Shown piece by piece: positions 53,159-62,111 of a stretch of DNA of 64,000 bases. The DNA is from Mesorhizobium norvegicum (GTDB lineage: Bacteria; Pseudomonadota; Alphaproteobacteria; Rhizobiales; Rhizobiaceae), in contig NZ_SMYZ01000066.1 in assembly GCF_004919685.1 (NCBI RefSeq), positions 57,185 to 121,184 on the forward strand. The letters run 5' to 3'. The position numbers and the translations under genes are program-made. Position 1 is the first letter of the stretch. Every line of letters begins with the position of its first letter. The notes beneath the pieces are model-generated. The model had not been told where the DNA came from and searched no databases. It worked only from the letters and a program-made list of their open reading frames with translations.

Positions 53159-54607
53159 ATGCACACCGATGCAATTGTACAGTATCTTCACAACCACCAA
53201 AACGACATTGTAGATAGACTTTGCGCTTTCTTGCGCCTGCCAAGTGTAAGCACGGACCCAGCTTTCACAGGAGGGATGCGCGACGCGCAAACGTTTCTGG
53301 TGACCTGGCTCAAAAGCATGGGCTTGAGCGATGTCCAGCTTCTCGATGGCGGAGGCCATCCCGCTGTCTATGGTGCTTGGAATGGTGCGCCCGGAAAACC
53401 TACGTTGCTCATCTATGGACACTATGATGTACAGCCTCCCGACCCGCTGGACGCTTGGGTGACTCCACCTTTCGAACCAACGATCCGAGACGGACGGCTC
53501 TATGCACGCGGTGCATCTGACGACAAAGGCTCGACTGCAATCGCCCTAGAAACTATCGCTGCTTTTCTCAACGTCCGAGGCGCCTGCCCTGTGAACGTAA
53601 AAGTCTTTTTGGAAGGGGAAGAGGAAATCAATAGTCCCAGTTTGCGTGCGATTGTGGAACTGTACAGCGACTTGCTGCAGGCTGATGGAATGATATCCAC
53701 TGATGACTCGCGAGTGCATTCCGAAATCCCGACGATTAATGTCGGCTTGCGCGGAATTGTGGAGTTTGAGATTTCGATCAAAACCGCCGACAAGGACCTT
53801 CATTCTGGTCTCTACGGTGGCGCGGTTCGGAACGCCGCACACGAGATGGCGAGGATCATTGCTTCGTTACATGACGAGAGTGGCGCGATAGCGGTCCCGG
53901 GATTGGTGCCGCCCATATCTTCCGTCCCCGTCCACGTACGAGCTGAGACGGCCAGATTTCCCTTCGACGAGGTCACTTTCGTCAAAGACGTTGGGGCGTG
54001 CGTCCAAGGAGAACCCGGCTTCTCGATACGTGAGCAGCTGACGCTTCGACCGGCTTTGGACATAAACGGAATGTGGGGAGGTTACATCGGATCCGGCAGC
54101 AAAACAGTGATCCCAAGAACTGCCAACGCTAAGCTGTCCTTGAGAACCGTGCCGGGACAGGACCCCGATCAAGTTTCAAACGCGCTTAAGGCTCATCTGC
54201 GTGCTGTTTGCCCGCCGGGCGTTGAGCTCTCGATCGATGACCCGGGAACCGGGTGTCGCGCCTTCAACCTGCCTACCGGACACCCCCTTCTGCTTGCCGC
54301 TAAAAGAGTCTTGTCCGAGGCGCACGGCCAAGAGCCAGTGCTTGTCCGTCTGGGCGCGTCCATACCCGTCACCGCGGTATTCGAAGAGCTGCTCGGAATT
54401 CAGACGCTTATGTTCGGCTTTGCCCTCTATGATGAAGATATTCATGCACCCAACGAATTCTTTCGGTTGGCCTCGTTAGCGGAAGGCCTATCTGCGTGGC
54501 CAAGGCTACTAGAGCAAGTCGGCGAGCTCAGCGTCGATGAGTTTCGATCGATGGCTGCGGCGGCCGCATCCGATACCCAAGTGAAGCATGCGGCCTTGAT
54601 GACGTGA
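53159..54607 (+). CDS. M20-family dipeptidase
   Basis: A 482-residue metallopeptidase of the M20 (carnosinase/CNDP-like) group. Metal and catalytic residues are visible in IYGHYDVQPPDPLDAW, GASDDKGS and FLEGEEEINS. The lid domain begins near ELYSDLL and the C-terminal His is in HAPNEFFRL. No signal peptide is present. It would cleave a dipeptide or N-acyl amino acid inside the cell, in line with the peptide importer and peptidases of the neighbouring block. It starts 35 bases after the chimera stop on the same strand. Confidence 0.93.
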   Translation: MHTDAIVQYLHNHQNDIVDRLCAFLRLPSVSTDPAFTGGMRDAQTFLVTWLKSMGLSDVQLLDGGGHPAVYGAWNGAPGKPTLLIYGHYDVQPPDPLDAWVTPPFEPTIRDGRLYARGASDDKGSTAIALETIAAFLNVRGACPVNVKVFLEGEEEINSPSLRAIVELYSDLLQADGMISTDDSRVHSEIPTINVGLRGIVEFEISIKTADKDLHSGLYGGAVRNAAHEMARIIASLHDESGAIAVPGLVPPISSVPVHVRAETARFPFDEVTFVKDVGACVQGEPGFSIREQLTLRPALDINGMWGGYIGSGSKTVIPRTANAKLSLRTVPGQDPDQVSNALKAHLRAVCPPGVELSIDDPGTGCRAFNLPTGHPLLLAAKRVLSEAHGQEPVLVRLGASIPVTAVFEELLGIQTLMFGFALYDEDIHAPNEFFRLASLAEGLSAWPRLLEQVGELSVDEFRSMAAAAASDTQVKHAALMT

Positions 54608-54871
54608 ACCATCCATTGGAGAGCCTGGCTTGGCATGTCTCTAGGATTAAGCGATCGGGTCGGCCGAGAATCCCTCCACCAACTACTCGTGTGGAGAAAA
54701 GCTTGACCTTTAGAAGAAGGGACTGTTCTGCGGCAGTCGTTTCAATGGCGACCTGCTTTTGAGGCAAACATCGCTCTTCGTTGACCGAAAGTGGCGAGTA
54801 TCAAGCAGACCGAATTGAACATTAACTAGCAGCTCCAGCGGCAGGAGCAGCAGCGTGCCGGGGACGGTTAG

Positions 54872-56560
54872 ATGGTTTTCGAGAAGGATAGCTTTGAGGA
54901 GGTCCGCCGATCCTTTCAGTGGTCTATTCCTGAGCGGTTCAATATCGGCGTCGACATCTGCGACAAGTGGGCTGAAGCAGACCCAACTCGTCTCGCGATA
55001 GTTGACGTCGATCCGGCTAGTTTTACGCGCGAATACACATTTGCCGACCTGCGTACGATGTCGAACAGATTAGCCAATGCACTTTCTGGGCATGGCGTTG
55101 GCCGACAGGTGGGTGAAACGGGCGACCGAGTGGGTGTGTTGCTTCCTCAACGTGTCGAGACTGCGGTAGCCCATATCGCCGTGACCAAACTCGGATGTGT
55201 GTCGATACCACTTTTCACCCTGTTCGGTCCGGAGGCGCTCGAGCACCGACTTCGCGACTCAGGCGCGAGGGTAGTCATTACCGACCGTGCCGGCGCCGAA
55301 CGTGTCGCAAGCATCCGGTCTCGCGTGCCTTCGATAGAACTCGTCGTCTGCGTGGACGGCCGGGGGGACGGCGACGAAGTCTCATTCCAAGAGATGTGTT
55401 CTGAGCAGTCGGACATGTTTATCCCCGTCGACACTCACTCCGATGACCCGGCGATCCTCATCTATACGTCTGGAACAACCGGCAATCCCAAGGGTGCGCT
55501 ACATGCTCATCGCGTCCTGTTGGGACATCTGCCCGGTGTGGAGATAAGTCATAACTTTCTGCCGAAGCCCGGCGACCGCTTCTGGACACCTGCCGATTGG
55601 GCGTGGATTGGGGGACTGCTCGACGTACTGATGCCTGCGCTTCATCATGGTATTCCGGTCGTCGCCTGCCGCTTTTCGAAGTTCACGACCGAGGCGGCGA
55701 TCACTCTGATCCGCTCGCAGAGGATCAGAAACGTATTCCTCCCACCTACCGCCCTGAAGATGCTGAAACTCAAGCCTGCTGAGGAATGCTCAGGGCTCGA
55801 CCTCCGTTCCGTCGCCAGCGGGGGAGAGACGTTGGGAGCCGAGCTGATCCAGTGGGGCAAGGACGCGTTAGGCGTGACGATCAACGAATTCTACGGCCAG
55901 ACAGAATGCAACATGATCGTCTCGTCTTGTGCGGCCCTGGAGCCGCCCGCACTAGGATCTATGGGACGGCCGGTCCCTGGACATGATGTCGACGTCTTTG
56001 ATCCGGTATCGGGACTGAGACAGCCTGCAGGCGTGGAGGGGGCTATTGCGGCACTCGCTCCCGACCCCGTCATGTTCCTAGGGTACTGGAACAACCCGGA
56101 TGCCACTCGGGAGAAGTTCATTCATGGACCCGAGGGTCGATGGCTGGTTACCGGAGACCGAGGTGTCAGGGACAATGATGGACGTTTGCGCTTTGTCGGA
56201 CGAGACGACGATGTCATCGGCTCCGCAGGGTATCGGATCGGTCCCGCTGAGATCGAAGATTGCTTGCTCGGTCACCCGTCAGTGCGTCTGGCCGGTGCGG
56301 TCGGCAAGCCGGATGAAATCAGGGGTTCCGTCGTGGCGGCGTACGTCGTCCTGCGCGAAGGATTCAGTCCTTCGCAAAACCTTGCAGAGGACATCGCGGC
56401 ACACGTGAAATCGCGCCTCGCCGCGCATGAATATCCGCGGGTCGTCAGGTTCATAGACGAGATGCCGATGACCACCACCGGCAAGATCATCCGGGGAGAG
56501 CTCAGGAAGATGGCGCAGGAAGAAGCCGCTCTCGAAGCACGATCCAGGCAGAAAGATTAA
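54872..56560 (+). CDS. AMP-dependent acyl-CoA synthetase
   Basis: A 562-residue adenylate-forming ligase. It has the P-loop YTSGTTGNPKG, the YGQTECNM acyl-pocket motif, VTGDRGVRDNDGRL, and the C-terminal FVGRDDDVIGSAGYRIGPAE and TTTGKIIRGEL with the catalytic Lys. It resembles medium-chain or short-chain acyl-CoA synthetases. GGGGACGG precedes the ATG at 54872. It is followed after 14 bases by a crotonase and then the cut acyl-CoA carboxylase gene, forming an interrupted acid-activation operon. The acid is unknown. Confidence 0.93.
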   Translation: MVFEKDSFEEVRRSFQWSIPERFNIGVDICDKWAEADPTRLAIVDVDPASFTREYTFADLRTMSNRLANALSGHGVGRQVGETGDRVGVLLPQRVETAVAHIAVTKLGCVSIPLFTLFGPEALEHRLRDSGARVVITDRAGAERVASIRSRVPSIELVVCVDGRGDGDEVSFQEMCSEQSDMFIPVDTHSDDPAILIYTSGTTGNPKGALHAHRVLLGHLPGVEISHNFLPKPGDRFWTPADWAWIGGLLDVLMPALHHGIPVVACRFSKFTTEAAITLIRSQRIRNVFLPPTALKMLKLKPAEECSGLDLRSVASGGETLGAELIQWGKDALGVTINEFYGQTECNMIVSSCAALEPPALGSMGRPVPGHDVDVFDPVSGLRQPAGVEGAIAALAPDPVMFLGYWNNPDATREKFIHGPEGRWLVTGDRGVRDNDGRLRFVGRDDDVIGSAGYRIGPAEIEDCLLGHPSVRLAGAVGKPDEIRGSVVAAYVVLREGFSPSQNLAEDIAAHVKSRLAAHEYPRVVRFIDEMPMTTTGKIIRGELRKMAQEEAALEARSRQKD

Positions 56561-56574
56561 ACGGGGACGCTACT

Positions 56575-57348
56575 TTGTCAGACCAACCAGTGCTCGTCGA
56601 AAAACGGCGGGACATCACTCTCATATCCTTGAACCGGCCCGAACGTCGGAATGCCGTCGATGGCAAGCTGAGCCGCGCTCTGCGAGAAGCGTTCGACCAC
56701 TTCGACGCGGACCCGTCAGCGTCGGTTGCTGTCATCAAGGGTCAGGGTGCCGCGTTCTGCTCAGGGATGGACTTGAAAGCGTTCCTTGACGGCGAGGCGG
56801 ACGACATTCTGTTTGGGGAAGGACGTCTCGGAGGACTGGTCAGTCGAAATCTGACGAAGCCTCTCGTCGCCGCTGTCCACGGAGTGGCGGTGGCAGGAGG
56901 TTTTGAATTGATGTTGGCCTGTGACCTCGTCGTTTCTGCGGACACATGCAGGTTCGGGCTTCCTGAGGCGAAGCGAGGTCTGGTTGCGGGTGCCGGAGGA
57001 GCCTTCCGGCTCGGGGAAATACTCCCGCCAGTCATTGCCGCGGAAATCCTTCTGACTGGTGAATTGTTCGGCGCGCAGCGGGCCTACGAACTTGGCCTCG
57101 TCAATCGGATCGTTCCCGAGTCCGAAGTATTAGAAACTGCGTTGATGATAGCCAGAGCAATTGCACTGAATGCCCCGATGTCCCGGAAGGCAAGCCTCGA
57201 TCTGGCGAGGGCGTCGTTGGCGACTGGCCGTAGCCTGCGATGGGCGATGAACGACGACTTATTGAAGACTCTCATCGCTTCAGAAGACGCAGTCGAAGGA
57301 GCCGCAGCCTTCAATGAAAAGCGTCTCCCGGTGTGGCGTGGCGTCTGA
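56575..57348 (+). CDS. Enoyl-CoA hydratase/isomerase (crotonase) family protein 1
   Basis: A 257-residue crotonase-fold enzyme starting at a TTG (56575) after GGGGA. Oxyanion-hole segments are FCSGMDLKAF and VAVAGGFELMLACD. The two family glutamates are in LPEAKRG and AAEILLTG, so hydratase activity is possible. A paralogue with the same block structure, also starting with TTG, lies inverted at 60654-61427. Together with the acyl-CoA synthetase and the carboxylase fragment it suggests degradation of a branched or unsaturated acid. Confidence 0.92.
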   Translation: MSDQPVLVEKRRDITLISLNRPERRNAVDGKLSRALREAFDHFDADPSASVAVIKGQGAAFCSGMDLKAFLDGEADDILFGEGRLGGLVSRNLTKPLVAAVHGVAVAGGFELMLACDLVVSADTCRFGLPEAKRGLVAGAGGAFRLGEILPPVIAAEILLTGELFGAQRAYELGLVNRIVPESEVLETALMIARAIALNAPMSRKASLDLARASLATGRSLRWAMNDDLLKTLIASEDAVEGAAAFNEKRLPVWRGV

Positions 57349-57374
57349 CCCAATACAGTATTCCGGAGAGCCAG

Positions 57375-57516
57375 GTGCCAGTCATCCGCAGTTCGATCTC
57401 AACTTCTTCTGACCCGTTCCGAGCCAACGCGGATCGCATGCGGAGCCTGATCTCCGATATCAGCGAAAAGGCCAAGTCGATCAGCCTTGGTGGCCCTGAA
57501 GACGCGCGCCAGCGCC
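57375..57516 (+). pseudogene. Acyl-CoA carboxylase beta subunit, N-terminal stub cut by IS21
   Basis: From a GTG at 57375 with GGAGA upstream, the frame encodes VIRSSISTSSDPFRANADRM and LISDISEKAKSISLGGPEDA, the start of propionyl/methylcrotonyl-CoA carboxylase carboxyltransferase subunits (RANAERMRxLVxxLREKxxxVxxGG). It is cut at 57516 by the left end of the IS21-family element. The rest of the gene is not found on the other side, so more than a simple insertion took place. Confidence 0.75.
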
Positions 57517-57666
57517 TGTCAATGACCGCGGAATCGGGACCCTGTTTTTTCGCGCAAAAGGGACCCCGGCTTTCGGTGTCGAGAGGCACGCCGGTAAGCG
57601 CCCGATCAGGCGAAGCTGGTCGGGGTTGCACAGCCTGATCGGGCGCGACTGATTGGCTTTCGGACT

Positions 57667-58401
57667 TCAGCTTTGAGAGCGGCTCTTGAAGCGCCAGGAT
57701 TCGTTGCCAGTCTCGGCGATCTCGCAGTGATGGGTTAGGCGGTCGAGCAGCGCGGTTGTCATCTTGGCGTCGCCGAAGACGCTCGGCCATTCCCCGAAGG
57801 CGAGATTGGTGGTGATGATGACGCTGGTGCGTTCGTAAAGCTTTGAGACCAGATGGAAGAGCAACTGCCCGCCGGCCTGGGCGAAGGGAAGATAGCCGAG
57901 TTCATCGAAGACGACGAAGTCGAGCCGGGTAAGGTGATCGGCAATGCGGCCCTGCCGGCCGGCACGGGTCTCGGTCTCGAGCCTGTTGACGAGGTCGACA
58001 ACGTTGAAGAAGCGCCCGCGTGCGCCGTTGCGGATGAGAGAACGGGCAATGGCGATCGCCAGATGCGACTTGCCGGTGCCTGTCCCGCCGACCAGGACGA
58101 CGTTGCGCTGATCGGCAACGAAAGCACCGCCGGCGAGATCGCGGATCAGAGGTTCGTTGACCGGCGTGCCGGCAAAATCGAAGTCCTCGATATCCTTGGC
58201 CAGCGGAAGCTTGGCGACGGTGAGTTGGTATTTGATGGAGCGGGCCTGCTTCTCCGATATCTCGGCCTGCAACAGATCGCCGACGATCCTGGGCGGCTCG
58301 TGCTGCCGCTTAATGGCAACGCCCATGATCTCGTCATAGGCCGCGCGCATCCCGAAGAGTTTCAGCGCCCCCATCAGTTCCAGTACTTCGGTGCGTTCCA
58401 T
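57667..58401 (-). CDS. istB: IS21 helper ATPase IstB
   Basis: A 244-residue DnaC/IstB-type AAA+ ATPase with Walker A GGTGTGKSHLAIA, Walker B FVVFDELGYLPF and a sensor region IITTNLAFGEWPSVF. It assembles on target DNA and stimulates the IstA transposase. The strong AGGAGG site before the ATG at 58401 decides the start over one 27 bases upstream. It lies 63 bases after the istA stop. Confidence 0.96.
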   Translation of the reverse strand: MERTEVLELMGALKLFGMRAAYDEIMGVAIKRQHEPPRIVGDLLQAEISEKQARSIKYQLTVAKLPLAKDIEDFDFAGTPVNEPLIRDLAGGAFVADQRNVVLVGGTGTGKSHLAIAIARSLIRNGARGRFFNVVDLVNRLETETRAGRQGRIADHLTRLDFVVFDELGYLPFAQAGGQLLFHLVSKLYERTSVIITTNLAFGEWPSVFGDAKMTTALLDRLTHHCEIAETGNESWRFKSRSQS

Positions 58402-58464
58402 GGCTGTTCGTCCTCCTGAGGCTGTCATAGCGGGCGCAGTCGGCGATCGGCTCGTGAGCCAGCT

Positions 58465-59901
58465 TCAGCGCCTGGGGAATGGAAAGGATCGTGCCCGGCG
58501 CCGGATCGCGGCTGCGGGCAGGATGTTGAGGATCACCGCCGCCGACGAGACGCCGTGCTCGATGGCTTCCTGGCAGGCGGCCTCGACCGCGCTCAATCCG
58601 TCAGTCAGCACGCAGGTGAGGATCGACACCATCTGCCGGTCCCCGTCATCAACCGCCTTGAGCTTGCGGCGCACCTTCTCCATTGCCGACGGCAGGACCC
58701 AGCCAAGGAACGGCGCGCCGTTGCGCAATCCGCCCGGCTTGCGGGCCAGCACCGGCACGTAGTGCCAGGGATCGTAGATGACCTCGTTGCGGCCGAAGCA
58801 GCGGGCATGCTCGCCCACGACCACACCGTCCTGGCGGATAATGATCCGGTCGGCATAAGCATGGATCTCGACCGGCCGGCCGACGGCACTCGACAGCACG
58901 GAGTATTTATTGTTGTCGAAGCGCACCGTGCAGGTCTTCGACACCGACGCGGGAATGCAATGGAAGCCGTCGAAGCGACCGGCATAGGGAATGAAGCTGG
59001 CGCGCTCTTCTTCGAATACCTCCCAGACCGTGCGCTCGCCCTGTTCGGGATGCCGATGCGCCTTGGCATAGGCAACGCATTTGTCGGCCAGCCAGCCGTT
59101 GAGATCCTCCAGCGTCTTGAAGCGCAGCCTCGGTGTGAAGAAGCGCTCGCGCACCAGCCCGACCTGGTTCTCGACTTGCCCCTTCTCCCAGCCGGCCGCT
59201 GGCGTGCAGGCCTCCGGCTCGACAAGGTAATGCCCGCACATCTGCGCAAAGCGGCGGTTGTAGCGGCGATCCCTGCCGATGAAGATCGCGTCTACCGCCG
59301 TCTTCATGTTGTCGTAGATGCCGCGCGTGCAGGCGCCGCAGAAGAAGCTGAACGCCCGGTCATGGGCATCGAACACCATCTCCTGCGTTTCGCGCGGATA
59401 GGCCCGCACGAAGAACATACGGCTGTGGCAAAGCCGCATGTGCGCCACCTTCACCGTTACCGTCACGCCGTCGAGCAGAACGATCTCGTGGCTCCAGTCG
59501 AACTGGTAGGCCTCGCCCGGCGCAAAGCTCAACGGAATGTAGGCTTCGGCCGCGGCGCTGCCGCGATCCGCCTCCCAACTCTGAGCATGCCGCCACACCG
59601 AACTGTAGCTGCCGTCATAACCGAGGCCGCGAAGCTCCTCAAAGATGCGGATCAGTGTCAGCCGCTCCCGCTGAGACTTGGCCGCATTCGCCGACAGCAG
59701 CCGATCCAGCTCGTCACGCCAGGCGCCCATCCGGGGATAAGGCTGATGCTTGCGCTCGTAGCGGAACTCTGTCTCGTCCGATCGCAGCACCTTGCGCACC
59801 ACCTTCCGGGAGATCTTCAGCTCCCGGCAGATCGCCTTGATCGACTTTCCCTGCACCAGCGACAGCCGGCGTATCTTTGCAATCGTCTCCACAACCAACA
59901 T
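58465..59901 (-). CDS. istA: IS21 transposase IstA
   Basis: A 478-residue transposase with an N-terminal helix-turn-helix (SIKAICRELKISRKVVRKVL), an integrase core with DDE residues (YQFDWSHEIVLLDG, IYDNMKTAVDAIF, GWEKGQVENQVG) and a C-terminal Mu-type barrel domain. It appears full length. A long open frame on the opposite strand (58555-60009) is its shadow. Confidence 0.96.
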   Translation of the reverse strand: MLVVETIAKIRRLSLVQGKSIKAICRELKISRKVVRKVLRSDETEFRYERKHQPYPRMGAWRDELDRLLSANAAKSQRERLTLIRIFEELRGLGYDGSYSSVWRHAQSWEADRGSAAAEAYIPLSFAPGEAYQFDWSHEIVLLDGVTVTVKVAHMRLCHSRMFFVRAYPRETQEMVFDAHDRAFSFFCGACTRGIYDNMKTAVDAIFIGRDRRYNRRFAQMCGHYLVEPEACTPAAGWEKGQVENQVGLVRERFFTPRLRFKTLEDLNGWLADKCVAYAKAHRHPEQGERTVWEVFEEERASFIPYAGRFDGFHCIPASVSKTCTVRFDNNKYSVLSSAVGRPVEIHAYADRIIIRQDGVVVGEHARCFGRNEVIYDPWHYVPVLARKPGGLRNGAPFLGWVLPSAMEKVRRKLKAVDDGDRQMVSILTCVLTDGLSAVEAACQEAIEHGVSSAAVILNILPAAAIRRRARSFPFPRR

Positions 59902-60018
59902 CCAAAACACAAATGCCGCCGATCAAACCGGAGGCATCTTGATGACCCCATCGTTAAGGGGTCCCGTTTGGACGAAAATCACCCCTCAAACAGGGTCCTC
60001 ATTCCATGAAAAATCACA

Positions 60019-60400
60019 CTCGAATCTTCTGCCGCCCTATTGCATCACCGGATTGAGCGGCGCACCGGGATTCGGTCGCGCTTCTGGGCAACGGACGAAG
60101 ACACGCTGTCTGGTCTTGCCGCGCATGCCGGCGACATGGCGCTGGCAAATGCGGGCATCAACCGGAGCGACATCGGCCTGCTGTTGCTCGCCACCTCGAC
60201 ACCCGATCACCTCCTGCCGCCCAGCGCGCCGCTGGTCGCACATCGGCTGGGACTGAACCGCGCCGGTGCGATCGACCTGACCGGCGCCTGCGCCGGCTTC
60301 ATCTATGCGCTGATGTTCGCCGACGGCTTCTCTCGCATGCATGGCAAGGCGAGCCTTGTCATTGCCGCCAACATCCTCAGCCGCCGCATCAATCCGGCTG
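60019..60400 (+). pseudogene. FabH-like KAS III fragment (BioZ candidate), both ends missing
   Basis: The frame encodes RIERRTGIRSRFWATDEDTL, then NAGINRSDIGLLLLATSTPD, then GACAGFIYALMFADGFSRMH and ANILSRRINPAERAS. This is a beta-ketoacyl-ACP synthase III, with the active-site Cys in the GAC block. It resembles the FabH relative BioZ, known from the Mesorhizobium symbiosis-island biotin operon, which also has an LLATSTPDHLLPP-type loop. The N-terminus is cut at the IS21 end and the C-terminus by an IS630 fragment. No bio genes are nearby. Confidence 0.75.
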
Positions 60401-60541
60401 AGCGCGCTTCTTCGCCCGCGCGATCCACCGGATTGCACTCGGTATCCCGACCCCGAACCGCGCCGCCGCCTGCCGTGCGGACATGCCAACCGTCGAAGCC
60501 TTCAAGACCCGAGATCGAAGATCGTCGCTCAGTGCCCTCAT
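60396..60541 (-). pseudogene. IS630-family transposase N-terminal fragment
   Basis: The minus strand encodes MRALSDDLRSRVLKASTVGM and SARQAAARFGVGIPSAIRWI, the helix-turn-helix start of an IS630 transposase. It ends where it abuts the KAS III fragment. It differs from the intact IS630 element at the right end of the window, so it belongs to another subgroup. Confidence 0.82.
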
Positions 60542-60653
60542 CAAAGTGGACGTTGAATCAGCCAAACAGTCCGGCGTCACATCACAATCGATTCATCGAT
60601 CCCCGGACCTGCTCTAGACGATAGGTGCCTAGCAATTCTGCACGCGACTGTCG

Positions 60654-61427
60654 TTAGTCGCCACGCCAGATCGGCCTGCGCTTGGCTTTGTACGCAGCAG
60701 CACCCTCTAACGCGTCATTTGATCGAATGAGCTCGCGTAATAACTCGTCATTAAGTGTCCAAAGCGAATTTCGGGCTTTTTCGCTCTGAGCTTTCAACAG
60801 AGCGAGGCTCGCCCGCACTGAAAGGGGTGCATTTTGAGCGATGGAATCAGCCAGACTCATCGCAGCCTCCAATAGGAAATGTTCCGGCACCACCCGATTG
60901 ACAAGACCAAGCTGATATGCCCGGGGAGCCTCAAAGAGGAGGCCGGTAAGGAGTATCTCGTTGGCAAGTGCAGGCGGCAAGGTCTCACCCAGCCGAAGCG
61001 CCCCACCAGCGCCTGCCACTAGACCGCGCTTTGCTTCAGGTAAGCCAAACTTACAGTTTTCAGTCGACACTACTAGATCGCAGGCCAGCATGAGTTCAAA
61101 TCCGCCGGCGATCGCTGCACCCTGAACAGCGGCTAAAAGAGGTTTCGTTCGTGCCCGGCTTACCAACCCACCCAAATGCCCGTCTCCAAACAGTATTTCT
61201 TCCGCTTCCCCATCGACGAACGCTTGAAGGTCCATTCCTGAACAGAAAACAGGCCCTTCACCGCGAAGAATGCCAACCGCAAGATGGTCGTCACTCTCGA
61301 ACCGATCCACTGCAATACACAGCTGTTTGCTAGTTCGCTCATCAATTGCATTTCGCCGATCCGGACGGTTTATCGCTATGATAGCGATGTTGTCACGGGT
61401 CTCGAAGGAAACTGGCTCGTTCGACAA
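60654..61427 (-). CDS. Enoyl-CoA hydratase/isomerase (crotonase) family protein 2
   Basis: A 257-residue crotonase-fold enzyme, a clear paralogue of that at 56575-57348 (shared LGGLVSR, IAGGFELMLACDLVVS, FGLPEAKRGLVAGAGG). It is on the opposite strand. It also starts with TTG, at 61425-61427, behind GGAGG. Oxyanion-hole blocks (FCSGMDLQAF) and both glutamates (PEAKRG, ANEILLTG) are kept. The two copies flank the IS21/KAS III debris in inverted orientation. Confidence 0.92.
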   Translation of the reverse strand: MSNEPVSFETRDNIAIIAINRPDRRNAIDERTSKQLCIAVDRFESDDHLAVGILRGEGPVFCSGMDLQAFVDGEAEEILFGDGHLGGLVSRARTKPLLAAVQGAAIAGGFELMLACDLVVSTENCKFGLPEAKRGLVAGAGGALRLGETLPPALANEILLTGLLFEAPRAYQLGLVNRVVPEHFLLEAAMSLADSIAQNAPLSVRASLALLKAQSEKARNSLWTLNDELLRELIRSNDALEGAAAYKAKRRPIWRGD

Positions 61428-62111
61428 TTCAAAAAATCCTCCAAGTTGCCTTTCACGTAGCCTTGCGACTTCGCCGCACAGGCTGCAGCCGTTTCTGCCG
61501 CCGCCTCATCGGCGGGCCATCTTGCCCAACGCGCTTCCGATGAGGCCTCGCACGCTCAGTTTCCTGCGCGACTGGTCGTCGAGCTGCTCGCCGATCCTAA
61601 TGGTGCGCTTGCGCACGGTCGCATGCTTCTCGGTCAGTTCAATGGGCGGAAACTCGGCCAGCACCTTCGCGGCCTGCCGCTAGGACAAGGTGCCGACCAT
61701 GCCCGGACAACACCGACACAGCATCCAGCACGGATTGTGAAAATCCAAGTCGCCGAAGACCGTTCTGATTCGACGCATTGTGTAGTCGAGCAAACCCGAG
61801 GGAAAGGGGCATATGTCTCCGCCTCGTGGTTCACGACCGGGCTCTGAAGCGCCGCCGTCACCGTTGTTGGCATCAGTTTTGTTTCGGCGCCATATCCAGC
61901 GCTGCCTTGTCACGGCGCGCATTGATGCAACCTTGTTCGTGATGATCTGGACGACGTCTTCGCCGCGAGCCTCGATCGGTTTTTCGCTCGCTTCCACCTC
62001 AAAGCCTCTGTAACGTTGGCTAAGCTAGACCCGGTCTCGTACTGCATCTGGTGCCCCTCCATCAGATCAATGTCGTGCTTCATGAGAGAGTCGGCTGTCG
62101 CAAAAGTACTC
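61428..62111. other. Degenerate region, no intact gene
   Basis: About 680 bases. One minus-strand stretch (about 61680-61510) encodes FPPIELTEKHATVRKRTIRI and QLDDQSRRKLSVRGLIGSAL then stops. It looks like the C-terminal end of a protein whose identity I do not know. Other frames (61680-61997, minus) are open but unlike any family I recognise. Confidence 0.45.

Larger units (their letters stand above)
57517..60018 (-). mobile_element. IS21-family insertion sequence (istA-istB)
   Basis: An element of about 2.5 kb with imperfect inverted ends. The left end (57517) and the reverse complement of the right end (60018) both begin TGT and share GGAAT and GGACCCTG, followed by a second GGGACCCC repeat further in, as in the multiple terminal repeats of IS21 elements. 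It encodes intact istA and istB on the minus strand. No target-site duplication is visible: GCGCC precedes the left end and CTCGA follows the right end. It lies between two truncated genes. Confidence 0.85.

Noticed and set aside
54528..54767. Minus-strand peptide containing RPHASLGYR, reminiscent of integrase C-termini
   Set aside because: It overlaps the end of the M20 gene in antisense, and the resemblance is a short chance match without other transposase motifs.
58555..60009. Long plus-strand open frame of 484 codons
   Set aside because: It is exactly antisense to istA, whose protein is full length with clear DDE motifs. GC-rich third positions create the shadow frame.
57517..60018. Direct target duplication flanking IS21
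   Set aside because: The bases next to the two ends do not match, so no duplication is claimed.
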